From positions 1-53,693 of the forward strand of contig JAFVQT010000013.1 of NCBI GenBank assembly GCA_017504655.1: 53,693 nucleotides of DNA, in the 5' to 3' direction. The notes below the pieces were generated by a model, which was not told the origin of the DNA, did not search any database, and saw nothing but the letters and a program-made list of their open reading frames with translations. Every line of letters starts with the position of its first letter. Position 1 is the first letter of the stretch. Position numbers and translations under genes: made by a program. Of this stretch, positions 33,485 through 41,577 are shown piece after piece. This DNA is from Clostridia bacterium. GTDB lineage: Bacteria; Bacillota; Clostridia; Christensenellales; Borkfalkiaceae.

Positions 33485-33499
33485 TGACAGTAACTGTCA
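33485..33499. promoter_or_regulatory. Candidate WYL-regulator operator
   Basis: TGACAGTAACTGTCA is a perfect 6-bp inverted repeat with a 3-nt centre. It covers the predicted transcript start 12 bp before the ATG, a position that would give autorepression. Confidence 0.55.
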
Positions 33500-33511
33500 A
33501 GGATAAAGCAA

Positions 33512-34438
33512 ATGAAATACGAAACGATGTTAAAAATTTTATTCCTTTTGCTCTCTAAAGGAAAGGTTTCAGCAAAATACATAGCCCAGCGCTTTGAAAT
33601 TTCCACGCGCACGGTTATGCGTTACTTAGACACCATGTCGCTTGCTAACATACCGATTATAGCCGACACTGGCAGAAACGGCGGATTCTATATTGCCGAC
33701 AGCTATAAGCTTCCTGCAAATTTTTTAACCGAAAGGGAGTTTAACGCCGTCGTAAGCACGCTTACAAGCTACAATCAAAATATGAACAATCAGTCGATTA
33801 ACAGTGCTATAGACAAGCTTTTGAGTATAAAAAGCGTGGATAAGCGCACGGTTGACGTAAAAAGCGGCAACCTTATAATTGACGGCTCGTCGTGGAACGG
33901 AAACGACAATACCAAAAACGTAATCTCTCTTATTTCAAGCGCGATTGAGGATTGTAAAAAAGCTCTCATCGGCTACGTAGACAGAAACGGCGAAGAAACG
34001 ATAAGAATTATTGAACCGCACGTAATAATACTAAAGCAAGGGCTTTGGTACGTGTACGGCTTCTGTCATTTGAGAAATGCCTTCAGAATGTTTAAGGCGT
34101 CAAGAATAACCTTTGCCGATTTAAAAGCGGAAACGTTTGAAAAGCGCAAGGTGGAAATCAATTCTCTAACCAACGGAAGGTGGTTTGAAAACCTGCCGTC
34201 CGAGCAAATTACTCTTGGCGTTTTGAAATCAGCCAAGCCTGAGGTTGAAGAGTGGCTTGGTGTAAACAGTGTATTTACTTACAACGGGGAGCTTGTCGCA
34301 CAGGCAAATCTTCCTTACGACGAGTGGCTCGTTTCTAAAATTCTGAGCTTTGGAGGAAGAGTTACCGTAATTGCACCCGAAAAGCTCAAGCAAGACGTTC
34401 TTAACATGGCTAAAAACATAGTATCAATGTACAAATAA
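33512..34438 (+). CDS. YafY-type WYL-domain transcriptional regulator
   Basis: This 308-residue regulator has an N-terminal HTH_11-type winged helix (about 1-60: VSAKYIAQRFEISTRTVMRYL) and a WYL domain (about 150-225) whose signature reads GLWYVYGFCHLRNAFRMFK. A C-terminal WCX-like extension follows. WYL domains sense ligands or nucleic acid and occur in regulators of stress and defence genes. No defence genes lie nearby; the closest partner is the convergent ABC exporter operon. The ATG has an AAGGA site. The palindrome over its own promoter suggests autoregulation. Confidence 0.9.
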   Translation: MKYETMLKILFLLLSKGKVSAKYIAQRFEISTRTVMRYLDTMSLANIPIIADTGRNGGFYIADSYKLPANFLTEREFNAVVSTLTSYNQNMNNQSINSAIDKLLSIKSVDKRTVDVKSGNLIIDGSSWNGNDNTKNVISLISSAIEDCKKALIGYVDRNGEETIRIIEPHVIILKQGLWYVYGFCHLRNAFRMFKASRITFADLKAETFEKRKVEINSLTNGRWFENLPSEQITLGVLKSAKPEVEEWLGVNSVFTYNGELVAQANLPYDEWLVSKILSFGGRVTVIAPEKLKQDVLNMAKNIVSMYK

Positions 34439-34462
34439 CCCTCTATAAGCCGATTATCGAGC

Positions 34463-34500
34463 AAAGCCCGCCGTTTTAAGCGATTAAAACGGCGGGCTTT
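34463..34500. terminator. Strong bidirectional terminator
   Basis: A perfect 17-bp stem (AAAGCCCGCCGTTTTAA and complement) with a GCGA loop. The outer A/T pairs give T runs on both strands. It separates the convergent WYL and ABC operons. Confidence 0.9.
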
Positions 34501-34521
34501 TAAGCTGCTGTATTTTAGTTT

Positions 34522-35661
34522 TTATTTGTTAAACATAACTCTTTCGCTGGAGAAAAGCTTTGCAAGCACGACTATTCCAAGCGCAATAACCGCGAGATTT
34601 GAAAGCACGGTGTATAACAGACAGAGCGGGTTAAACTCTTGTGCAAAAATCATGCTCATACACTGAACTGAGTTGTAAACCGGGATAAGGCAAGAAACGG
34701 GGTTAGTGCTGCTTGCACCAAGCATTCCGCTTAGTCCTACTATCATAATCAGTATCATAACAGGCATAGCGTAAGAGGTTGCCTCCTTGACGCTTTTTGC
34801 AACGGTTGAAACTATTGAAAGTATAACGGTAAACATAAGCACCGTAATAACAATAATTGCAAACACACCTAAATATTCGGTTGCTCCGTACCCAAGCTTA
34901 AAATCCATTCCCTCCATACTGCCACTCATAAGCTTTGGAAGAGAGAGAATAACGCTTACAAACGAAACCGTTGCAGATACCAGCGCAGTTACGGACAGGG
35001 CTATGACCTTGCCAAAGGCAATATGACTTCTCTTTACAGGTGTTATTAAAAGGGTTGCAATGGTTCCCCTTTCCTTTTCGCCCGCAATGGATTCGGTAGC
35101 TACAGCCATACAGCCCGAGAATAAAAACGTCAAAAGCAAAAACGGAAGCATCATGTTGGTTATCATCATAGACGTGTCCTCATCGGTCGCTAAGTCCGTG
35201 GGAACTACGCTGTATATCGGCGTTGCTGACATAGACGACAGCAGCGGAATAAATTCACCGTAAATAGCAGTTGACTCGGGAGAGGTGGAATTGTAAAAAA
35301 CCTGATAGCTGTCGAGCTGACCCTCCGCCCCCTTTTGATAGCTGACTATTAAATCTATCTCTTCGTTTTCAAATTTAGCCTTAGCCTCTTCACGGTCCTT
35401 TATAACCACCTTTTCAAATTTAATCTGACTGTTTTCTGCCATATAAGAAAACGCGCTGTCTATATAAAGATCCTCCTCTACGTTTATCGCAACCTTGTAA
35501 ACGTGCTCCTCGTCAGCCGAAAAAACATCGCCCATAACGTTGCCCATAAGAGAATAGACCAAATACAGTATTATTCCCGGTAAAAATAGGGATATCAGCA
35601 TTCTTCTGTCGGTAAAAAACCTTTTAAGCTCTTTTTTGATTATCACTAAAATATTACGCAT
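34522..35661 (-). CDS. NatB-like ABC-2 permease
   Basis: This 379-residue membrane protein has one N-terminal helix (after KKELKRFFTDRRMLISLF), a large extracytoplasmic loop of about 140 residues and five to six C-terminal helices. The segment GCMAVATESIAGEKERGTIA is the conserved ABC-2/NatB coupling motif. With the ATPase encoded directly upstream (8-nt overlap) it forms an exporter resembling the sodium-extruding NatAB of B. subtilis. The substrate may instead be a drug or peptide. It is the last gene of ylmH-ATPase-permease, which ends at the shared terminator. Confidence 0.87.
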   Translation of the reverse strand: MRNILVIIKKELKRFFTDRRMLISLFLPGIILYLVYSLMGNVMGDVFSADEEHVYKVAINVEEDLYIDSAFSYMAENSQIKFEKVVIKDREEAKAKFENEEIDLIVSYQKGAEGQLDSYQVFYNSTSPESTAIYGEFIPLLSSMSATPIYSVVPTDLATDEDTSMMITNMMLPFLLLTFLFSGCMAVATESIAGEKERGTIATLLITPVKRSHIAFGKVIALSVTALVSATVSFVSVILSLPKLMSGSMEGMDFKLGYGATEYLGVFAIIVITVLMFTVILSIVSTVAKSVKEATSYAMPVMILIMIVGLSGMLGASSTNPVSCLIPVYNSVQCMSMIFAQEFNPLCLLYTVLSNLAVIALGIVVLAKLFSSERVMFNK

Positions 35662-36430
35662 TTCCGCCTACCTCCTTTTTATAAAGGTCGAAGAAAACGT
35701 CCTCTAAGCTTCTGCCGTTACAAACGCCGGTCAAGGTGTCAGAAACAACCATCCTGCCGTTTATAATAACGCCTACTCTGTCGCAAAGCTTTTCTACCAA
35801 AGAGAAGATGTGGGTAGAAATTATTATAGTCTTACCCTCCACCTTTAAGTCGGTTAAAAAGTCGGTAACAGTTTTTGCCGTTATTACGTCGAGCCCGTTG
35901 GTAGGCTCGTCAAAAATGATAAAATCAGGGTCGTGCACGATGGATATTACTAACGAAACCTTCTGCTTCATTCCGGTTGACAGATCTGCAACCTTTACCT
36001 CTGCAAACCTGTCTATACCGAATTTTTTAAAAAGCTTTGCTTTTCTTTTTTCGCTAATCTCTTTATCAACGCCGTGCAAATTAGAAAAATAATCGTATAA
36101 ATAGTTTGGTGTAAAAAAGTCCTCAAGCTTTAATTCACTTGTTAAAAAGCCTATTTTACTTCTTACTCCGTCCGGATTATCTCTGACACTGACTCCGTCC
36201 ACTACAGCGTCGCCCTCGTCTGCTTTTATAAGAGTGGATATGATTCTCAGCGTGGTTGTTTTTCCTGCTCCATTGGGCCCTAACAAACCGTATATCTCAC
36301 CCTTTTTTGCAGTAAACGAAAGTCCGTTTACCGCTACCTTAACCTTAAGATTGGTCTTTTCAATCCTTTGCTGTTTTCTTGACAGCTTAAAGCTTTTGAC
36401 CAAATTTTTTACAATTAAAGCGTCTTGCAT
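35654..36430 (-). CDS. NatA-like ABC transporter ATPase
   Basis: This 258-residue nucleotide-binding subunit has Walker A GPNGAGKTTT (about residue 51), signature LSTGMKQKVSL (about 147), Walker B FIIFDEPTNGLD and the switch His in ISTHIFSL. The closest general match is the NatA/CcmA group of ABC-2 exporters. It is translated 16 bp after ylmH and overlaps the permease gene by 8 nt, so the two are made together. Confidence 0.93.
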   Translation of the reverse strand: MQDALIVKNLVKSFKLSRKQQRIEKTNLKVKVAVNGLSFTAKKGEIYGLLGPNGAGKTTTLRIISTLIKADEGDAVVDGVSVRDNPDGVRSKIGFLTSELKLEDFFTPNYLYDYFSNLHGVDKEISEKRKAKLFKKFGIDRFAEVKVADLSTGMKQKVSLVISIVHDPDFIIFDEPTNGLDVITAKTVTDFLTDLKVEGKTIIISTHIFSLVEKLCDRVGVIINGRMVVSDTLTGVCNGRSLEDVFFDLYKKEVGGNA

Positions 36431-36446
36431 TTTTTCTCCTTCTATT

Positions 36447-37187
36447 TTATATAAATACGCTTACTGTTACGTATAGCTTGCCCTTTTTAGATAAACCGCC
36501 CTCGCCGTCAAACGTCATCTTTCCAAAGCCCCGTGCGGTTATAACGTCACCCGCCTTTAACTGCTTTGAGGGGCTTTCGCACGGCTTGCCGTTTATGGCG
36601 ACGATTCCTCTTTCAAAAAGAGCTGCTCCATCCTCTCTGGATAGCCCGTATGCCTTGCAAAGCACGGCGTCTGCTCTGTTGGATGCAACCGAAAACTGCA
36701 TCTGCTTTTTTTGAGGAGCAAGCTCGTCGGGCACGCAGTCTACCTCTTCGGTTAAAACCTTATTTCTGCCAATGCTTTCAAGCTCTTCTACTATAAGTCT
36801 TGCCACGGTTTTATCTGCTATTATGTACGAAAAAGTGCCGTTAATGAATATATCGCCCAGCTTTTGTCTTTCAATACCCAAATTAAGCACCGCGCCCAAC
36901 ACGTCCCTATGCGTAATAGGCGTTGCAAATTTTCCGCCCTGCAGAGTTATTTTTAAAATGCTTATCGGATACTCCTCTTCATAGCCAAGCTCCTCCGGAC
37001 TGCCAAAGCGAATCATCCTTCGCTCGGCAAAATCCGCACCGCCAAAAAGGCTGTATCTGCCTGTCTTTAAGATACCCGTAGCCTCGCAAAGAGAGGTTGG
37101 ACTCATAAAATCCGAAAAGGTAAATATACCGCGCTCAAAGCTACGCATTTCCAATTCTTTTATTCTTTTTAATCTCTCCTCGTTCAT
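36447..37187 (-). CDS. ylmH: YlmH-type S4 RNA-binding protein
   Basis: This 246-residue protein matches YlmH, an S4-domain protein first known from the division-gene region of Gram-positives and reported to bind ribosomes. The N-terminal two-thirds has the family pattern (FSDFMSPTSLCEATG, THRDVLGAVLNLGIERQKLGDI) and the C-terminal S4 fold begins at about residue 170 (SNRADAVLCKAYGLSREDGA, then FERGIVAINGK). Its usual neighbours (sepF, divIVA) are absent; here it heads an ABC-exporter operon. Assignment is confident, but the unusual context is worth noting. Confidence 0.9.
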   Translation of the reverse strand: MNEERLKRIKELEMRSFERGIFTFSDFMSPTSLCEATGILKTGRYSLFGGADFAERRMIRFGSPEELGYEEEYPISILKITLQGGKFATPITHRDVLGAVLNLGIERQKLGDIFINGTFSYIIADKTVARLIVEELESIGRNKVLTEEVDCVPDELAPQKKQMQFSVASNRADAVLCKAYGLSREDGAALFERGIVAINGKPCESPSKQLKAGDVITARGFGKMTFDGEGGLSKKGKLYVTVSVFI

Positions 37188-37262
37188 GGGTTTATTCTAC
37201 CACTAAAACTCAACATAGTAAAGTGAATAAACATATTTTCAGCAAATTATCACTTAAATGGC

Positions 37263-37292
37263 TTTACAATAAAGCTACCGAAGTGCTACAAT
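37263..37292 (+). promoter_or_regulatory. Promoter of the mscS gene
   Basis: TTTACA, 18 nt, TACAAT with a TGC extended -10 element, about 30 nt before the ATG, which has an AGGAGG site. Confidence 0.65.
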
Positions 37293-37322
37293 ATTTCTTG
37301 AACAATTTTAGGAGGTAAAACT

Positions 37323-38138
37323 ATGGATTGGGAACAAATTGCAAGCAATTTGATAAACTGGTGTATGACAGAAGGCGTTAAAATAGTAATCGCTTTTGCA
37401 GTGCTTATCATCGCGTTTATCATTATCAATTGCGTTGTAAAGGCTCTTAGAAAAATCTTAACAAAAAAACAGGTTGACAAAACCATAACCAAAACGCTGT
37501 GCTACTTGCTTAATATCGTATTAAAGGTATTGATAATAGTTGCCCTTTTAGGATATCTCGGCTTGGACACCTCGGGTATAGCAGCTCTTATTGCAACTGC
37601 AGGCGTAGGCATCGGTCTTGCCCTTCAAGGCTCGCTTGCAAACGTAGCGGGTGGAGTTTTAATTATCGTTTTACGCCCCTTTAGAGTTGACGACTATATC
37701 GAGGCTCAAGGCGTTTCGGGAACCGTTGAGGATATTCACCTTATATACACCTATATCAGAACGCCCGACAACAAGGTAATTGCTCTTCCTAACGGCAATC
37801 TGGCAAACAACGTAATGGTAAACTACAGCAAAAAGGACACTCGCCGTGTAGACTTTGAATTCAGAGTTTCTTATCAGGACGATTATAAAAAGGCTCAGTC
37901 AATTCTCTTAGAGGTTATGACCTCGCACGAGAAGGCATTAAAGGACCCTGAGGCTATGTGTAAAATAGCAAGACGCGAAACTGACGCCCTTATCCTGACA
38001 GCAAGAGTTTGGGTCAAATCAGACGATTACTGGGACGTATATTTCGACGTTTTGGAAAAGGCAAAGGAAAAGCTTGAGGCTCAAGGCATCAATGCTCCGT
38101 TTAACCAGCTTGACGTACACGTTAAAAATGATAAATAA
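37323..38138 (+). CDS. mscS: Small-conductance mechanosensitive channel
   Basis: This 271-residue MscS-family channel acts as an emergency valve on osmotic downshock. Three N-terminal helices are visible; the pore helix region is GLALQGSLANVAGGVLIIVLRPF-like at about residues 97-120, followed by DDYIEAQGVSGTVEDI, the start of the beta domain. The C-terminal alpha/beta domain is complete. Length is normal for E. coli-type MscS (286). The gene is monocistronic, divergent from ylmH, with a strong own promoter and terminator. Confidence 0.95.
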   Translation: MDWEQIASNLINWCMTEGVKIVIAFAVLIIAFIIINCVVKALRKILTKKQVDKTITKTLCYLLNIVLKVLIIVALLGYLGLDTSGIAALIATAGVGIGLALQGSLANVAGGVLIIVLRPFRVDDYIEAQGVSGTVEDIHLIYTYIRTPDNKVIALPNGNLANNVMVNYSKKDTRRVDFEFRVSYQDDYKKAQSILLEVMTSHEKALKDPEAMCKIARRETDALILTARVWVKSDDYWDVYFDVLEKAKEKLEAQGINAPFNQLDVHVKNDK

Positions 38139-38177
38139 TAAAGCTGTCAGAGCTGTACAATACTGAATTTAATGCTA

Positions 38178-38214
38178 AGCGCGTGGCGAAAATTCTTCGC
38201 CACGCGCTCTTTTT
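38178..38214. terminator. Bidirectional terminator between mscS and yfhO-like genes
   Basis: AGCGCGTGGCGAA/TTCGCCACGCGCT with a 5-nt loop and CTTTTT after it on the plus strand. It separates two convergent genes. Confidence 0.88.
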
Positions 38215-38231
38215 ACCTTTTAATATTTATT

Positions 38232-41200
38232 CTATGTCAGCATTTTAATATACGTCCCGAAGAACTTGTTAGCATAAACACCTATTGGGAATACAAAGAA
38301 AAACAAGGTGAGCATTATAGCAAGCGCAATTGCCATATACGGCAATGCTATGCTCATTTTTTCAAATATAACGGGCTTCTTTTTGTATATCAGCCATGCC
38401 AAAGCAATAATCAACCCGGCAAGCACCGTTCCTATTAAAATATACTTGTAATACGGCGAGGTATATTTGATTTCTACTACGTTCATGCCCTCGTCAAGCT
38501 CAACCATCATAAGGTCTAAGGAGTTTTCCTTAAACTCCCTTCTCTCTCCGTTTACGTATACCTTATATCCGTCTAAATTTACGTAAGACAGGAAAAGCAT
38601 TTGTCCCTTTTCAGCCTTTATAGGCTCTAACTTTATCCCACTTGCAGTTAAGGTATAATCTACTCCCTTATCCTTGACGATATTATAAATAACCTTTGTT
38701 TCCTCTATAGAAATTCTCTCACCCTGCACCTTTACGGTATTTTTTCCGCAAAGCATATCAGCTATTTGCTGATAGCTTTCCTTCTTGGTTTTGCCCTCAA
38801 AATCAAGCTCCGCACTGTCTAAAACCATTGCCCCGGGAAAGGCAAGCTCGTTTTTGTATATCATGTAGCCGACGTTTGGCTCAATTACTATTCTGTAAAC
38901 AGAACCGCCCTCTACGGTTACGGCTATACCTATATGGTCGTCCGAGGCAGTACCTGCCGTAAAGCAAACGTCTGCGCTTATTTGCTTTACACCCTCCTTC
39001 GAGCCTGCAAAGCTGATTGAATTTATAACTTTTTCCGTAGTATACACTCCGTCCTTCTCATTAAAGCCGACAGCGCATTTCCACTCGCCCGGAATACTTT
39101 GCCCCTCAGCATTTGTGACGGATAGGTTTTTAAATGAGCCGAGGGTATTTTTAGTCACTCCGTTTATGGCAATAACCTTTGAGCTGTCCATAGTAACCGT
39201 ATAGATAAGCTCTTCGCCAAGATAACCCATAAAAGTATTACCGTCAAGCACGATTTTAAGCCTTGACCATTTTCCTTTGCCGTGTGCTTCTCTTGAGATA
39301 TTCTCCCACGTTGCCGTCTTGTTTTTTCCTGCCTTTGTATAAGATACCTTAACTGACGGTATCTTGTGCGAGGATATACCCGTAAACGTGTAATAAGACC
39401 TTTGCGCACTCGTAAGGTCAGCCGGCTCAAATACTACGTATTTGTAGTTTAGAAAAGCATCTGAAAAAGCCGTTCCTCCGTTTCCTCTCGTAGAGTTTGT
39501 AAGACTACCTCCGTAACCGAAGAATTTAGCCGAGGTTATGTTCTTAGCATCTGCCATCGAACTGAAGAAAGTGTTTGAATAGTTGCCCAAAATTATCGGT
39601 GAGTCGGAAGAAATATAATACTTGTAATTTTTAAGCCTGTAATACTCGTCATCCTCGATTTTATCTATTTCTTCAATCATTTCGCTATAGTATTCGAATT
39701 TCTGATAGCTTCCCGACTGACGGTCACCCTTAACGAGCGAAAAGTTGAAAAATACAGTTTGCGAAAGAGCTATAACGCAGAGATAGCAAGCCACGTCCTT
39801 AACCTTAACGAGCTTTGTCCAGACGAGAATTGCCGTTACTGTAAACACCAGCAAAACGACCAAAAACAGCACTGCAGTAACCTCGCATCCGCCCTCGCTG
39901 TGAGCAAACAGCGGGAAAAAGTCTGCAAACGGCTCTGCCTCGCCACCCGTACCGAAAACAGCGCTTACGAGCTTAGAGTTTTTATACTCTCCGTCTATTA
40001 TAAACTTGAAAAATCTGATTGAGAAAAGAGCTACGAGCGTAGTTAAAACCGCTACTACGACGAGCGAGATATTGCTACCTGTCTTGCTTATTTTTCTCTC
40101 GTCTAACTTATCCTCCGTTATTTGCTCAATTGCCTTTGCAGAAACAAATAAAAAGTAAAAGCTGAATAAAAAGCCAAAACGAAGAGCGTAGCTGTAATAA
40201 GAGCCCATGTTAAGGAGCAACATGCTCTCGTCCACGATACATGGAATTAACAAATAAACAAGGGCAACGAGTAAAAACAAAGCGAGCTTGTCACCCTTTT
40301 TGCTCCTCATAAAATAGATGACCGTAAGAGCTATAAAGGTGGAATCGCAGAAAATATATGCAAATTTTTCGTAAAGGTGGATATTGAGCTCGCCCTCTAA
40401 TACCTTTTGTTCAGACATAATCTCAAAAACTCTTGAGAAAAGCCCCGTGTTTCTGCCTGCCTTGGTATATGCCATAAGCGAAGGTAAAAGCACCGGAAGA
40501 GCAACAGCTACAGAAACAACAAACGCAAGGCAGAGCTTTGATAGAAATACCCCCCATTCCTCTCTCTTTTTACAAATTAAAACGTAACAGACAAGCACGG
40601 GGAAGAGTGTTAAAAAGGAAAAGCATACTATAGAAAAGCAAGCGTAAATGCTTAGCGCAAGCCCAATTACCATAAGCCTTATGCTACCCTTTTTGGAAAA
40701 TTCTATGATGCCTGCGCCGAGAAGTGGCATGTACATCATTATATCCATCCAGATAATATAGGTATTGGCGACGTACGCGTAGCCCGAGCAAGCGTATAAA
40801 ATAGCCAGAACTATTTGAACGTATTGCGGAAAGCCCTTGAAATATCTTCTTAAAAATATAAATGCCGAAATTGCTATGCAAGCAAATTTAAGCGGTAAAA
40901 CTATGCTCACCATGTGCAACGAGCCTGCCTTACCCGCCAAGAGAAACATAAACGTAAACGGACTTACGGCACAGTATGCAAGTATGCCGAACATATCCAT
41001 ACCGCTACCGACGTGGAAGGTATGAAGCAGACCGCTCTCACCCTGAAAAACGTCAAAGAAATGCTCCAATATAGGGCAAATCTGAGCGAGCATATCATAA
41101 CTTGCTATGATAGCCGTGCCAAAGGGCCATATATCAAATATCTTGAATGCAACGCCAAATACTGCAAATATAAATAACGGTATAACGAAAAAGCCGTAAT

Positions 41201-41321
41201 TGCTTATCAAAAACCTCGGCAATCTCTCGGCAAACGGTCTTTTTTCGCTACAATGCGTATCCGTTTGCTCGCAATCCGTTACAAGCTCCTCACTTTCTAC
41301 TATTTCAACCTGATTATCCAA
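38232..41321 (-). CDS. YfhO-family membrane protein with extra extracytoplasmic domain
   Basis: This 1029-residue polytopic protein is of the YfhO family, GT-C-like enzymes that in Listeria and Bacillus add sugars to teichoic acids or related polymers. About a dozen helices occupy residues 35-550, with the conserved first-loop acidic and Gly/Met segments (YDMLAQICPILEHF, GSGMDMFG). Two C-terminal helices follow. YfhO proteins are usually about 850-900 residues; here residues about 650-900 contain additional beta-rich, soluble segments resembling a lectin-like jelly roll (KGKWSRLKIVLDG, then FKNLSV). Translation starts at TTG, supported by AGGAG seven bases upstream. It has its own promoter. 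Confidence 0.82.
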   Translation of the reverse strand: MDNQVEIVESEELVTDCEQTDTHCSEKRPFAERLPRFLISNYGFFVIPLFIFAVFGVAFKIFDIWPFGTAIIASYDMLAQICPILEHFFDVFQGESGLLHTFHVGSGMDMFGILAYCAVSPFTFMFLLAGKAGSLHMVSIVLPLKFACIAISAFIFLRRYFKGFPQYVQIVLAILYACSGYAYVANTYIIWMDIMMYMPLLGAGIIEFSKKGSIRLMVIGLALSIYACFSIVCFSFLTLFPVLVCYVLICKKREEWGVFLSKLCLAFVVSVAVALPVLLPSLMAYTKAGRNTGLFSRVFEIMSEQKVLEGELNIHLYEKFAYIFCDSTFIALTVIYFMRSKKGDKLALFLLVALVYLLIPCIVDESMLLLNMGSYYSYALRFGFLFSFYFLFVSAKAIEQITEDKLDERKISKTGSNISLVVVAVLTTLVALFSIRFFKFIIDGEYKNSKLVSAVFGTGGEAEPFADFFPLFAHSEGGCEVTAVLFLVVLLVFTVTAILVWTKLVKVKDVACYLCVIALSQTVFFNFSLVKGDRQSGSYQKFEYYSEMIEEIDKIEDDEYYRLKNYKYYISSDSPIILGNYSNTFFSSMADAKNITSAKFFGYGGSLTNSTRGNGGTAFSDAFLNYKYVVFEPADLTSAQRSYYTFTGISSHKIPSVKVSYTKAGKNKTATWENISREAHGKGKWSRLKIVLDGNTFMGYLGEELIYTVTMDSSKVIAINGVTKNTLGSFKNLSVTNAEGQSIPGEWKCAVGFNEKDGVYTTEKVINSISFAGSKEGVKQISADVCFTAGTASDDHIGIAVTVEGGSVYRIVIEPNVGYMIYKNELAFPGAMVLDSAELDFEGKTKKESYQQIADMLCGKNTVKVQGERISIEETKVIYNIVKDKGVDYTLTASGIKLEPIKAEKGQMLFLSYVNLDGYKVYVNGERREFKENSLDLMMVELDEGMNVVEIKYTSPYYKYILIGTVLAGLIIALAWLIYKKKPVIFEKMSIALPYMAIALAIMLTLFFFVFPIGVYANKFFGTYIKMLT

Positions 41322-41350
41322 AACAAACTCCTAACTGATAAATTAAACAC

Positions 41351-41379
41351 ATTTTAACACAAAAAAACACTTTTTACAA
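41351..41379 (-). promoter_or_regulatory. Promoter of the yfhO-like gene
   Basis: On the minus strand, TTGTAA, 17 nt, TAAAAT. The leader to the TTG start is about 25 nt. Confidence 0.55.
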
Positions 41380-41491
41380 TAAAATATGCAATCTAACTTA
41401 AAATTTCATTTTAAAGGGCGTATAAGGGCTTAAAGACGCAAGTAAATGCAAGCGACGAGCAATGTGTTCTGAAAATACGGATAAAGGATAA

Positions 41492-41520
41492 GCGAGCCCG
41501 ACGGTATCCGTCGGGCTCGC
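41492..41520. terminator. Hairpin after the large secreted-protein gene
   Basis: GCGAGCCCGACGG/CCGTCGGGCTCGC forms a 13-bp stem with loop TAT. The T tract is poor on both strands, so it may act mainly as an mRNA 3'-end stabiliser or a weak terminator of the glycan operon. Confidence 0.6.
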
Positions 41521-41577
41521 ATCTGCCTTGTGTTAAATTTACTCTATCCTCTCAGTCTGCTACCGAGAAAAAGAGTC

